Notes under the pieces: generated by a model | What the model was told of the DNA's origin: nothing | The model's input: the letters and a program-made list of their open reading frames with translations, nothing else | Databases searched by the model: none | DNA from: Berberis thunbergii | Lineage: Eukaryota > Streptophyta > Magnoliopsida > Ranunculales > Berberidaceae | Direction of reading: 5' to 3' | Length of the DNA stretch: 64,000 nucleotides | Assembly (NCBI GenBank): GCA_003290165.1 | Contig: QNQO01002077.1 | Location: 62,001 to 126,000, forward strand | Program-made: the position numbers and the translations under genes | Part shown: in pieces, positions 40,723-52,307 of the stretch | Position numbering within the stretch: the first letter of the stretch is position 1 | Layout of the letters: each line of letters starts with the position of its first letter

Positions 40723-42744
40723 ATCATGCAATTCCAAGAATCGATGAAGGATTCAATTTCTCCACTGGTGGACGAGAAACTGGAGAGGATTCAGCTGATT
40801 GACAAACTTAGGAGCTATCTTCAAGGAAAGAGGTATGTGGCTATTCTTGATGACGTTTGGAGTGTCGAACTATGGAGTTCCTTGAAAAATGCATTGCTCG
40901 AGAATCATTGCTATAGTAGAATCATTGTCACCACGTGTGATAATGGTGTTGCTTATTCATTTGTTGATTCTCCTTCACATGATTGCAATCTCTCTCCCTT
41001 GCCTCTGGAAGATGGCTTGAATCTTTTCTATAAAAAGGCGTTTGGATCGGATTTCAAGGGACAATGGCCACCGGACTTGGAGGATTTGTCTAAGAAAATC
41101 GTAATGAGAAGTGGAGGTCTTCCCCTGGGAATTGTGGCAATGGGTGGTCTTCTTTTGACAAAAGAAAAGACCTTCTTGGAATGGAAGAAATTTCATGATA
41201 GCCTTTCTTCTAATTTAGGAGACGATCCCAACCTTCGGAGTATAATGAAAATCATCTCACTCAGCTACCAAGACCTGCCTTATTACCTTAAATTGTGTTT
41301 TCTTTACTTTGGACTTTTTCCAGAGGATTATGAAATATGGTCTGATAAGTTAACTAATTTGTGGATAGCCGAAGGATTTGTGAAAGTTAAAATGGGGAAA
41401 ATGCTAGAAGAAGTTGCAGAAGATTATCTTGACCAACTTGTAAGGAGGAATTTGGTGCAAGCATATCCATCAACTGTGTATACTGATGTAAAAGTTTGCA
41501 AAGTTCACGATCTGATGCGTGACTATATTCTCTCTAGATCTATGGAGGAAGATTTTCGTGATGTTCTTGGTTCTAATGCCACTGGCAGTTTAATTGTGAA
41601 CAGCCGGCGACTTTCCATTCAAAGCATACCCAATAGAGATGATGCCCTAGAAGGTATAAGTACACCATCTGTTACTCGTTCACTTTTAGTATTTCAATTG
41701 GATGAGTTGCCCAACTCTACGATGCACACATTTCTTTCTAGTTTTGTGCTACTAAAGGTACTTAGCCTCAGAGATGCACCTTTGGAGGATTTTCCTTACG
41801 AGGTCACAAAGCTACTGCAATTGAGGTATTTGGATATTGGTGGTACTCTTATCAAGGGGCTTCCAGATACGATGGCCAAACTACAAGATCTTGAAACTTT
41901 GTATCTAGAAAACACACGTGTGATTGAATTGCCGCTTGCAATCCTGAAGCTTCGAAAATTGCGACATATTCGAGCTTTTCATAAACAAAATAAACTAATC
42001 ATTGTGCCAGAGAGAATTGGGCTTTTGCCTAACTTGCGAAGTCTAACCAGGGTTGATGGGAATCAAGGAACTAATTTAATCAAGGAGTTGGGAAACTTAA
42101 CTCAGATGAGGATACTATCAATTGCTAATTTGAGAAGAGAAAATGTGATGAATTTGTGCGCCTCTATTGAGAAGATGCATCAAGTCTTAATCATCCGCGC
42201 ATCAGAAGAAGGTGAATTTCTTGAATTGCAGTTTGTTTCTTCTCCTCCCTCACTTCTTCAGAATTTGCATTTGTTTGGGCATCTAGAAAAGTGATTTGAT
42301 TGGGTACTCTCCCTTAAAAACCTCAACGAAATTAAGTTAGTGCATTCAAGATTAACTGAGGATCCATTGAAAGCATTGCGAAGTTTACCTAATCTAGAAT
42401 ACATCCTGCTTAATGACAATGCATATGTTGGAGAGGAGTTTCATTTTCAGGCCGACAGTTTTCAGAAACTCAAGACGTTAACCCTTTATGGATTAGAAAT
42501 GTTGCATTCATTGGTGATACAGAAAGGTGCACTACCCAACATTCAAGAAATGAGTATTGGAAATTGTCAGCGATTAAAGGAGATGCCCACAGGCATAGCA
42601 GACCTCAAGAAGCTAAAAAATTTGTCCTTTCATCGTATGCTGAATGGTTTCAAGAAGAAGCTAGCACAAGATGGAGGCGAAGACTACTGGAAAGTGAAGC
42701 ATGTACCACGAATTCAATTCCTTGGTCCAACTGAAGAAGATTGA
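40722..42744 (+). pseudogene. NLR-psiB: N-terminally truncated NLR fused to LINE ORF1
   Basis: NLR coding sequence starts at LIMQFQESMKDS, equivalent to NLR2 residue ~245, so the coiled coil and P-loop are gone. It is in frame with the preceding LINE codons (...HPPLLKAIVNSF), and the joint frame is open from 40576 to 42294. Kinase 2 (AILDDVWSVELW), GLPLGIV, VHDLMRDYIL and the LRRs follow. TGA at 42292-42294 sits where relatives have a Leu codon (KLPAWV). The same frame then continues from 42295 to 42744 (PRIQFLGPTEED). The sequence is the most diverged of the cluster, for example in DVKVCKVHDLM and NATGSLIVNSRR. Without a P-loop it cannot bind nucleotide normally. Confidence 0.92.
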
Positions 42745-43403
42745 GTTGGCATAACTGATCTGGTGTGTCTCAAACTCTCTTCATCCTTTAATCTTCCTCA
42801 GTACCATTGCCATATTATGAGATTTTTCTTTTGAATTATTATTATTTTATTTTTTGTACTGGTTTGATTCGAGAATTGCTATATACGAGATTTCTATTCC
42901 AGGTTTTCATTGACAAAGATTATATTTCAATGATTTTTTAATTTCTCAAATAAATGAAGTGAGAACTTGTTGTTTAGTAAACCTGCTAAGCATATTCTTA
43001 CAAGTTTAATTGAAGTGTGGTATATATCCCTTGCCTTATTTATCCAAAGAGATGAATGAAGTTATGATTTCATACCAGTCATTCCATTAGAAAGGAAAAA
43101 TCCATGGTAGTTCAGTTAAATTTGCTTGTATTATTGGTCAATCTAGCTACCCCAATCTATTTTCGACAATGATGCACTCCATTTGTTTGGATTTGTAGGT
43201 GGTGGGGCGAGAACACCTGAAGTGAGGATCAAATAATGCAGAGGAGGTCATGGTGCATAGCAAGAAAATTTTGTGCAGTAGCTGATTGTTTTGAAGTGTT
43301 GTGCATGAGGTTAAAAAAAATGTGTGCGTAGTGTGTTAGATGTAAGAGATGATTTTGTTATGTTTTGAATTGTATTGTTGTGTTATGGATACTATCTGAG
43401 CCA
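42745..43403 (+). other. NLR-psiB 3' flank
   Basis: Conserved NLR 3' sequence, including the block GGTGGTGGGGCGAGAACACC at ~43198. It ends at the CACTA terminus at 43404. No gene. Confidence 0.6.
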
Positions 43404-44211
43404 CACTACAAAAAAAATTGACATCAGCAACGACTAAAATCCATTGCAAATTGACCCTAAACCGTAGCTAAAACGAATCAGTGACGGAAAGCCAACCGTC
43501 GCAATCCCGTAGCAACTATTATCGTCGCTATTTGAATCAGCGACGGCAAAATAGCCGTGGCTAATTGGCGACAGCTACACACCGTCGCTAATTTCCAAAT
43601 TCAAATACATATTAGCGACGGGCAAATTGTCGTGGCTAGCTAGTGACGTCTTCGTGCCGTCGCTAAGTACCAAATAGAAATGCCCATCAGCGACGACCAG
43701 ATTACCATGGCTAGTTAGTGACGGCTTCGTGCCGTCGTTAAGTACCGAATAGAAATGAGCATCAGCGGCGGTCAGATTGTTGTGGCTAATTAGTGACGGC
43801 TTCGGGCCGTCGCTAAGTACCAAATAAAAATAACTATCAGCGACAGGCATAGTGTCGTGGCTAGTTAGTGACGGCTTGGTGCCGTCGCTAACTCCCGAAT
43901 AGAAATACCCATTAGCGACGGGCAGATTGCCGTGGCTAACAAAATAAAATTAAAAAATGATTTTTTTTATAATAAAATTATATTAATTTTAAGATTTGGC
44001 ATATACTTTTTTTGTCATTATATTAATTTTATAATAAAATTATATTAATTTTGAGATTTGGCAAATTATAAACATCTTAAACCTGAACAAAATTAAATTA
44101 ATTTTCATATACTCAATAAATTGTCCATCACAAAAAAATACAATCCCAAATACTATCAACCTCAAATTGAGATATAACTCACTTAAACTTAAATAACTAC
44201 ATAAATCATAC
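43404..44211. mobile_element. CACTA (En/Spm) terminal fragment with 75-bp subterminal array
   Basis: It begins with the CACTA-type terminus CACTACAAAAAAAA. Subterminal sequence is dominated by alternating AGCGACGG and CCGTCGCTA motifs. Five tandem units of exactly 75 bp start at 43559, 43634, 43709, 43784 and 43859 and end at 43933. AT-rich sequence follows to 44211, where LINE RNase H duplication sequence begins abruptly. The second terminus and any transposase are missing. Confidence 0.8.
43559..43933. repeat. Five tandem 75-bp repeats in CACTA end
   Basis: Each unit starts GGCTA(A/G)(T/C)T(A/G)G and contains GTGCCGTCGCTAA near its middle and AGCGACGG toward its end. Period counted from base positions: 75, 75, 75, 75 and 75. 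A 91-codon minus-strand frame here is just the repeat read in frame (75 = 3 x 25) and is not treated as a gene. Confidence 0.88.
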
Positions 44212-46014
44212 CGCTGCACCTGTAGCAAGTAGCCTCGAGCTCATCCAAGCTCAAATTGAGTTCGCAGCACACTTTCCCTTAACCTACGCCTCTCATCCTC
44301 TCCTGAGCCTTCCATTCTTATTGATCCTAATTCAATTATTGTTAACTTTGATGCTTGTTTTTTTTATCATACAAAACAGGGGGCTGTGGGCGACATAGCG
44401 ATGGATCCTGGCCACTGTTTATAGTATGATTCCTGATAAGATCTTGGACAACACTATGACTGAGCTCTATGCAGGCGAGACAACCTTTTGTTGATTCAGG
44501 CCCAATGTTGGCGGACAAGTTTCATCTTTTGTGACTCTAATAATTTGCTGGAGGCACTTTCTTCAGAAAACACCAACTCAACTTTTGCTTTGGATTGGGT
44601 TTTGCGTCCATTTTTTTAGAATATTAAGCATCTTTTCCTTTTGTTTTCTAATTGGCATTGTAAATATATCAATAGAAACCTCAATATGGAGGCTCACCAA
44701 TTGGCAACTCGAGCTGGCCAAGGATTGTATGACTTTGCTTAATATATATATGCATAACGCTTTAACAAAAAAAAAAGACAATAGTGATTTTGAAGAAGAC
44801 CGGTCTAAATATGAATTCAACGATACTATTCAGCTCCAGATGTCAGATCAACGAAGAGCAATAGGAAGAAGTTTAATCAACATCTCCATAAAGATTTTGT
44901 GTTCTATTAACTTCGTTGAGGATCCACATTCCTCCAATTTATGTATTTATTTAGTTTTCAATAAAATATCTCCTTCGGAGTTTATTTAAACATAAAAAAA
45001 AATACCTCTTATTGTTCAAGTTCAACTATGTAATTATGAAACATTTTGAAATTATAACCATTTTGTTTTAGCCCTAGTATTCAAAGCCAAAGGGAACAAA
45101 TTACATGGAGAAAACATCATTCATTATATATACAAATAAATGAATGTCACTTTCTCTATCTGCATGGTATGTTCCAAGCCATTGCTCTTGAGGGTCCCAA
45201 GATGTTTGTTTCTCATTGACATTCACATGGAGTACTCCTGTACTAAGGATAAGTAATCAAAGCAACTCGTGAACTAAGCCCCCGCCTAAAGCTCTCGACT
45301 GCTAGGGTTGACTGGTCGTCGCTCTCTCTAGTCTTCGTCTCTCGTCCTGGCCACCGCTCTCTCTAGCCTGTCTCTCGTCCTGGGCATTGACGGAATACTG
45401 TCCAGCCTTCAAAAATCTCTTTTTTGGCCGTTTCTAGGTCTGGCTCGGTCAGGGAGAATCTTGCTATGACGGCTCCTCTAGCCGTCATTACTTCCTCTCC
45501 CCCAATGGGAAGTAGGAAACCTGTGGAAGTGGCTTCTTTCGCCCAAATACTTGGAAAAATACTGGTTGATGAGGTTACGGAAACACATGTAGAGGGAACT
45601 AGATTCCGGAAAGATGGAGAGTCGGCCATTGGGCTTACGACATCTGATGAAACTCGTGGAGAAGATTTGATGGAAAAGCATGTGATTGTTTAAAGTTCTC
45701 TAGCTACAGACCTACTTTAGAAGATATTCGAGATTCGATTCTTCGAACCTAGGGGATTCTAGGTGATTTTTTGCTACGTTTGCTAGATCATTGTCACGTT
45801 CTTGTCCGGCTCCAATCTGAAGCGGAAGCAAAAAAAGTCTTGTCGAGAGACTCTTTCTTGATTTGAGGAGTTCGATTTAAAGCTTTCCGCTGGCATGATG
45901 GTTTCAGTTTGAAAGCAGATCCGATATCGGTTCCATTATGGGTAGAGTTGTCTAACTTGCCTTTGCATTTATTTCACCCCCTCTTTTGAAAGCAATTGTG
46001 AATTCTTTTGGTGT
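44212..46014 (+). repeat. 1.8-kb direct duplication, copy 2
   Basis: Copy of 38918-40722: LINE RNase H remnant 44300-44760 with the same internal stops, an A-rich tail at ~44990-45002, NLR-promoter-like sequence at ~45050, and LINE ORF1 5' piece 45466-46014. At its right end it continues into LINE sequence (TTTTGGTGTTG), whereas copy 1 switches to NB-ARC. Confidence 0.85.
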
Positions 46015-46018
46015 TGAT
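45466..46018 (+). pseudogene. LINE ORF1 5' fragment, copy 2
   Basis: The ATG at 45466 opens an ORF1-like frame (MTAPLAVITSSPP, AQILGKILVDEV) that breaks by a one-base loss at ~45691 (HVIV then frameshift; copy 1 reads VIVLKFSSYR) and at the shared TGA. It stops at ~46018 after the SFGV codons, where ORF1 sequence continues on the opposite strand. Confidence 0.8.
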
Positions 46019-46500
46019 TAATCTCATTTTCAAACATGTTCTCAGTAAGTGACTCAAATTTGTTTGACAACATAACATTTACCGGATCTTTGGGCACTGG
46101 CCTCTTAAAACCAATTCCCTCCTAGATTTCCTCACCCTGACTATTCTTTACGCCACTAGTGCCCACATCTGGATTCGTAACTTTATTTTTGTTGGCCACT
46201 GGAATATATTGTTGATTAGTGATTTTTGCTTCCATCTTGTGTTTCTCAATCTTCTCTTATTTCACCAAGTTGGTGTTCGCACATTGCCCTTATGACCTAA
46301 CTTTTTTCTGCAGAAATCTTCGTGATGGCCTAGCAGTGAACAATAATTGCAATATTTGAAACCCGGGTATTCAATCTTCTGCCAGAATCCCCCATTGTTA
46401 GCTCTGTCTATCCAAATTCTACTTGGTAACTTTTCACCAAAGTCATCTCCACGCAAACACAGGCAGAACCCGGGCGTGATAAACATCGAGTATGGCTATC
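46019..46500 (-). pseudogene. LINE ORF1 middle segment, inverted
   Basis: On the minus strand, from ~46500 down: SRIWIDRANNGGFWQKIEY, then the zinc knuckle CNYCSLLGHHEDFC (CCHC). A diverged, frame-broken version follows of the sequence after the knuckle in the intact ORF1 (matching EETSEGVGD and LSNTFEALMENI at 53071-55083). It lies tail-to-tail with the plus-strand 5' fragment. Confidence 0.75.
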
Positions 46501-46683
46501 CATGCCCATCATCTATCCATGTATATGCTCAGTATATGCTTCTTCAAGCATATTCACATTAGTCTTGAAACCTAGGAAGCAGGGACATGTTATGACAAGG
46601 TTAACAAAAAAAAAAAAACAAAGGCAAGGCATGGATAGATAATATTTTTTATTTTTTCATATAAAAAATAGTTTTATTTAAAT

Positions 46684-46840
46684 TGCCAACATGTGCTAGT
46701 TTAGCTGGTAAGATTTGCAGCGGATAGTTCACAAATCCAACGGTCGAATCTTGCTATACATTTAATGGTTCATGGATCCATTAAAACTCATGTTTGCCCT
46801 TCGAAAAATTTGAAAAAAAAAAAAAAAAAATAAATTTCTA
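46684..46840 (+). mobile_element. Second copy of the tRNA-derived SINE
   Basis: GTGCTAGTTTAGCTGGTAAG, then the B-box-like CGGTCGAATCTTG and an A-run tail. It was carried here within the duplicated EBS intron 4, so it is not an independent insertion. Confidence 0.55.
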
Positions 46841-47523
46841 TCTAATTTGTCCAAGTACTACAGCGTTAGGGATTTGGTTCGTAATGTGTTTGAACTTTAC
46901 TGCATGTTCATTGATGATTAATCCAATCATTGAAATTGATTTGAAGCATAATGCACGATAACAAGTCATTAATCGCATGCTAACAAGTCATTAATCTCAA
47001 TATATTTACATTTCTTAAAAATAAATAGAAACTTAGACTGTGTCCATCGTTTGTGAGGAGCCCATTCATTTGATTTTTGTTTGTTTATCTTTCCAATCGA
47101 AAAGAGTGAAAGTGGTTTTGGAATTTTGTCAAGTTTTGTATAAGTGTCAATCCCATGATACGCATGAAGCCTTATCTGATGAGTGTGAGTGAGATGTCAC
47201 ACGACATCTGCAATACGAATATCTATTTGGTAGCAATTAGTAATTAGCTATTTATTATGGGTGATAAAGCGCAATTAACCCTAAGTTAATTTAGGAATGC
47301 ATGCCATTCAGCTAAGTCTTTATGTCAATTTAATTAAAAGTAGTTCAAATGTTAACTGATTGTTCGTGTATTTATTCAAAAAGACAAAATTCATGATTTC
47401 CTGCATGAACATTATCAGTGATACAAGCTGATAATATTTTTTTTTTTTGGAGGTTCAGTTGAAATTGCTGGCATTGTTTACTGTCTTCCTATTAGCTCAT
47501 AGTTGTTTTGGGATTTGTTTCAG

Positions 47524-47565
47524 GTGGAGCCCAAAAGGCGGAAAAGATACATCAGTCATAGCTGA
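47524..47565 (+). pseudogene. Orphan copy of EBS exon 5
   Basis: After a TTTGTTTCAG acceptor it reads VEPKRRKRYISHS and stop. The source exon at 13749 ends VEPKRRKK. There is no upstream EBS coding sequence nearby, so it is a relic of the segmental duplication. Confidence 0.8.
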
Positions 47566-48352
47566 GTGGGTTGTGCATGGTGAGGATGACCTTGTTTCTT
47601 TGCACATTAGCGCTCACCATTGCTGGTATTAATTGGAAATGTACAGTGCAGAGAAAATGCTTTGCATGCACAGACCAACTATTTTTCTCAATTTGTGTTG
47701 GTAAATGTATTTGTATGTGTGATGTGATGTAGTAGGTAAATTTAGTTCCCTCTTGTATTCAGTTTTCTCTCACCAGTTACAATCAGAGCCAAAAGTGGAC
47801 TCTTTGTTCAGCATAATCTATGAGAGAAAATGAAACAAACATTTTACAAAAAGTTCAAGTCTTCAATGTGCTGCCATGATTTACAGCGGATTGACTAAAC
47901 CATCTGATTATCTTGTCATATTGGACACGAGGTTCCTTGCATTTTAGTTTTTTCTTGCAAATGAAGCTGAGCATGGTACATTTTATAATAGAAGGAAAAT
48001 AATGTTTAGCATGATCTCCATTCACATTTTATGATAGAAGGAAATGAATGTAGGATGGGAACTGCACCTTTTGCTGCCATAATTTTAACGTTCTGATAAG
48101 GATATGGCTATGAGGTTCACCTTCCATAGGAGATCTGCGCTATTTGAAATGAGAGTGCAGAAGTTGCATTGTTAGATTTGCATTGCAAGTTTTATGATAT
48201 AAGGAGCCGATGTATATTCAGTTGCTTCCAAAAATATAGTTTGAGTGGTGATGGATGCTGAGTTATTCTAAACTGTATCTCATTTATCTTGTAGATGGCC
48301 TGTCAACCCTGTTTGGTTTTCTAGCAAAAACTGCAGACCAGCCAATTGGGTC

Positions 48353-48459
48353 TAGTTTATTCCTTCCTCTCATTTTCCATTAAAAAGACTTGCTAACAAC
48401 TTGATCATTAACATTTAACAAGACTTGACAACTCCAGAGAGTCTAAAGTTTGATCCTTA
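48353..48459 (+). other. Junction spacer
   Basis: Sequence between the EBS-flank copy and the NLR 3' relic. Nothing is recognised. Confidence 0.4.
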
Positions 48460-48720
48460 CCTTTGATTCCTTCTTACATTAGAAAGAAAACAGACACGTT
48501 CGTAGTTTAGTTGAAATTGCTTGTATTTTGATAAGGCCGATCTATTCCTATACTTGACAATGATCCACTCAAAATTACTGTGTTAAATCGGATTTGTTCA
48601 AGGTGGAGCAAGAATGCCTAAAGTGATGATCAACCATTGCAGAGGAGGGCCTGATGATGGTGAGAAAATGCTTTGCATTAACTTTTCATTTCTTGTTTTT
48701 ATGTGGAAATTGTTAGCATC
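48460..48720 (+). pseudogene. NLR 3'-flank relic without coding region
   Basis: TTACATTAGAAAGAAAAC, GTTTAGTTGAAATTGCTTG and the block GGTGGAGCAAGAATGCC with GCAGAGGAGGGCC parallel the NLR 3' flanks (best with NLR-psiB at 43085-43260). No NLR codons precede it. It records a sixth cluster member that has been deleted. Confidence 0.6.
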
Positions 48721-49559
48721 AAAGGTAGAGATTGTTGTGTTAGTGCGTATAAAGTTGATATGGTGATGTGGGACAGTACTTTAGGTGATGTAAAGTAGTC
48801 GTTGCCTTTCAATAAACGTTTTTTTTTTTTTTTTTTTATATGAAGTTGCAAGGATTTTGATTTGAATTTTCGAGTTAATTTCGGTCTCATGGTTGTAAGA
48901 AATATTTCAGTGTATAAAGAAAAAACGTAAAAATTTCGAGGATATATGAAATATATATATAATGAACTTCGAGGGTATATGAAATATGTGAAAAAAATAA
49001 AATGCAATTTAATAAATTTATTAAACACATTAAATGAAGCCTAAATACTAAAAAAATGAAACAAATATGAAATCAATATATAATTAGAAAATCATGGTGG
49101 TTTCAAAATCTATATATAAATAGAACTAGAAGAAATGATAATTAGAAAATCGAGACATGGTTTAAAAAATCAATAATTAATTAGAAAAAAACCATGAAAT
49201 TTACGAAAAAATCTAAATTTTTTTTAAAAACATTGAAAAATGTAATATTTGGTAGTTGGTTTTTGTATTTTTACAATATTTACGAAAAAAATACCAAAAT
49301 TTACAAAAAAAACCCCAGAATATTTACAATATTTTTACAGTATTTTTACAACCAAGTAATTACGTAACAATGTGAAATTATAACCATTTTGTTTTGAGCC
49401 CCAGAATTTCAAGCCAAAGGAAAACCAGTTAAAGGCTTACTCCAAATAGTTTCTTGCTTTAAGTGTCTCTCTTCCAGTAATATGTTATCTTCTAGCGATC
49501 ACCCACTGGTCTCAACCCGTCGAAAGAGAGAGAGAGAGAGAAATCAGAAACTTAAGATC
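48721..49559 (+). other. AT-rich NLR3 upstream region
   Basis: Very AT-rich, with a long T-run at ~48819-48838 and repeated ATTTACAATATTTTTAC-like phrases at 49265-49360. ATTATAACCATTTTGTTTT (49377) is shared with 39762 and 45052 and is likely old NLR promoter sequence. A GA-run (GAGAGAGAGAGAG) at ~49527 precedes the ATG. No gene. Confidence 0.45.
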
Positions 49560-52307
49560 ATGGCCGAAGCTGCAGTGAGTCACGCTGTTGAGCATCTGAT
49601 TCCCTTTCTGAAGGAAGAAGCAAAATTGTTGAAGGGAGTGCGAGGCAAAGTGGAGTTCATCACAGAAGAAATGGATTCCATTCGTGGCGTGCTAAAGGAT
49701 GCTGATGCAAGGGCGGAGATTGAAGAAGATGTCAAGGTCTGGGTTAAACAATTGCGACAAGTTGCCTTCAAAATGGAAGACGTTTTGGATGAGTTTCGCC
49801 TCCGTGTTGCACAACAATAGCCACGACGCAGTGGAGGGGTCCTTAGTTGGGTTCGCCAGACTTTCGGATGCGTCAAGCGCTTGAAGCCTCGCCATGTTGT
49901 TGCCACTGAGATTCAAGATATAAAAGGAAAACTGATTCAGATTAGCGAACGAAAAGACAGATATAAATTCAATCAGTTTATTCAAGAGTCGGAGAAGGCA
50001 GGGTCTAGCAGCTCCAACAGTAATGAAGAATGGAAGTTTCATCAGGATGATGCTCTTTATGTTGAAGATTCAGAACTCGTCGGGATCAAGGAGCAAAAAG
50101 ACCAACTTATAAGTTGGTTGGTAGAAGGCGAGGAAAGGCGATCGGTGTTTGCAGTAGCAGGAACTGGTGGAGTAGGCAAAACAACCCTTGTCAGGAAAGC
50201 CTACGAAAGTGATCAAGTGAAAAGCAAATTTTATTGCTATGCATGGATCACCGTTTCACAATCTTTCAAAATTGAAGAGCTTTTGCGGAAATTGATCAAG
50301 CAATTCCAGGAATTGATGCAGGATTCAGTTTCTCCACCATTGGACGAGAAACTGGAGAGGACTCAGCTGATTGACAAACTCAGGAGCTATCTTCAAGGAA
50401 AGAGGTATATGGTTATTCTAGATGATGTTTGGAGTGTCCAACTATGGACTTCCTTGAAAAATGCATTGCTCGATAATCATTGCCATAGTAGAATCATTGT
50501 CACAACACGTGATAATGGTGTTGCTGATTCATTTGTTGATTCTCCTTCACATGTTTGCAATCTCTCTCCCTTGCCTCTTGAAGATGGCTTGAATCTTTTC
50601 TATAAAAAGGCGTTTGGATCGGATTTCAAGGGACAATGCCCACCGGACTTGGAGGATTTGTCAAAGAAAATCGTAATGAGAAGTGGAGGTCTTCCCCTGG
50701 GAATTGTGGTAATGGGTGGTCTTCTTTTGACAAAAGAAAAGACCTTCTTGGAATGGAAGAAATTTCATGACAGCCTTTCTTCTAACTTAGGAGAGGATCC
50801 CAATCTAAGGAGTATAATGAAAATCATCTCACTCAGTTACCAAGACCTGCCTTATCATCTTAAATCTTGTTTTCTTTACTTTGGTCTTTTTCCAGAAGAT
50901 TATGAAATATTTGCTTTTAAGTTAACTAATTTGTGGATAGCCGAAGGATTTGTCAAAGAAAAAATGGGGATAACCCTAGTAGAGGTTGCAGAAGATTATC
51001 TCGACCAACTTGCCAAGAGGAATTTGGTGCAAGCATATCCATCGACTATATATTATAATGTAAAATCCAGCAGAGTTCATGATCTGATGCACGAGTTTAT
51101 TCTCTCAAGATCTCTGGAGGAAGATTTTTGTGAAGTTCTTGGTGGGAAGGCCAGTGCCAGTTCAATTGTGAACAGTCGACGACTTTCTATTCAAAGCATC
51201 CCCAGTAGAGATGATATCCTAAAAATCACAAGTACGCCATGTGTTACTCGTTCACTTTTTGTGTTTCAATTGGATGAGTTGCCCAACTCTATGATGCACA
51301 CATTTCTTTCTAGTTTTGTGCTACTAAAGGTACTTAGCCTCAGAGATGCACCTTTGGAGGATTTTCCTTACGAGGTCACAAAGCTACTGCAATTGAGGTA
51401 TTTGGATATTGGTGGTACACTTATCAAATCACTACCAGATAGTATTGCAAAACTGCAGAATCTTGAAACTCTGTATCTGGAAAATACTGATGTGAGTCTC
51501 TTGCCACTTGCCATTCTGAAGCTTCGAAAATTGAGGCTTCTTAAAGCAGATCTGACAGTAATACCAGAGAGAATCGGGCTTTTGACAAACTTGCAAAGTT
51601 TAAGAATCGTTGATGCGAGTCAAGGAACTAAAGTAATCTCAGAGTTGGGGAAGCTCACTCAGTTGAGATCACTAAACATTGCCAATTTGAGAAGCGAAAA
51701 TGGGGTGAATTTGTGTGGCTCTATAGACAAGATGCATCACCTTCAAAACTTAACCATCCAGGCATTAGAAAAAGACGAATTTCTTCAATTGCAGTTTGTA
51801 TCATCTCCTCCCTCACTTCTTCAGAATTTGAACCTGTTTGGGAGTTTAGAAAAGTTACCTGCCTGGGTACTCTCCCTTAAAAACCTTAATGAAATTGCAT
51901 TACGCTTCTCAAGATTAAGTGAGGATCCATTGAAAGCATTCCAAACTTTACCTAATCTAGAACTGATGGTGCTTCAAGCAAATGCATATGTTGGAGAGGA
52001 GTTGCATTTTCAGGCTGACAGTTTTCAGAAACTCAAGAGGTTTTTTCTGGGTGGATTAGAAATGTTGCATTCATTGGTGATACAGAAAGGTGCACTAACC
52101 AACCTTCAAGATATGAGAATTGCAGATTGTCAGCAATTAAGGGAGATGCCCAAAGGCATAGCAGATCTCAAGAAGCTCAAATATCTGTCCTTTTACAACA
52201 TGCCTACTGGTTTCACAAGTAAGCTTGCACAAGATGGAGGTGAAGACTACTGGAAAGTGAAGCATGTACCACGAGTTCAATTTGTTTGTCCGGATGAAGA
52301 AGATTGA
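49560..52307 (+). pseudogene. NLR3: full-length CC-NB-LRR with one nonsense codon
   Basis: The ATG at 49560 begins MAEAAVSHAVEHLIPFLKEE, and the frame is colinear with NLR2 over the whole 915 codons. The single break is TAG at 49818-49820 (codon 87), where NLR1 and NLR2 have GAG (AQQEPRR). Everything after is open to 52307: linker, P-loop GTGGVGKTT, VILDDVWSVQLW, RIIVTTR, GLPLGIV, VHDLMHEF, and LRRs ending VPRVQFVCPDEED. It may be a recent null allele, or readthrough or downstream initiation could make a product. I see no good ATG between codon 87 and the P-loop. The NLR3 3' flank is interrupted by the LINE at 52453. Confidence 0.9.

Larger units (their letters stand above)
46545..48352 (+). 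repeat. Copy of EBS intron 4, exon 5 and 3' flank with 1.9 kb missing
   Basis: 46545-47210 matches 10836-11513 (including the SINE), and 47211-48352 matches 13433-14575. The intervening 11514-13432, which contains the hAT element, is absent. The copy ends within the exon-like block after CAGCCAATTGGG. It lacks EBS exons 1-4. Confidence 0.88.

Noticed and set aside
43575..43850. 91-codon minus-strand repetitive protein
   Set aside because: It is the 75-bp CACTA subterminal repeat read in frame; 75 is a multiple of three, so open frames arise automatically.
43404..43933. CRISPR-like array of regular repeats
   Set aside because: Units are contiguous 75-bp tandem repeats in a plant CACTA terminus, without unique spacers or cas genes.
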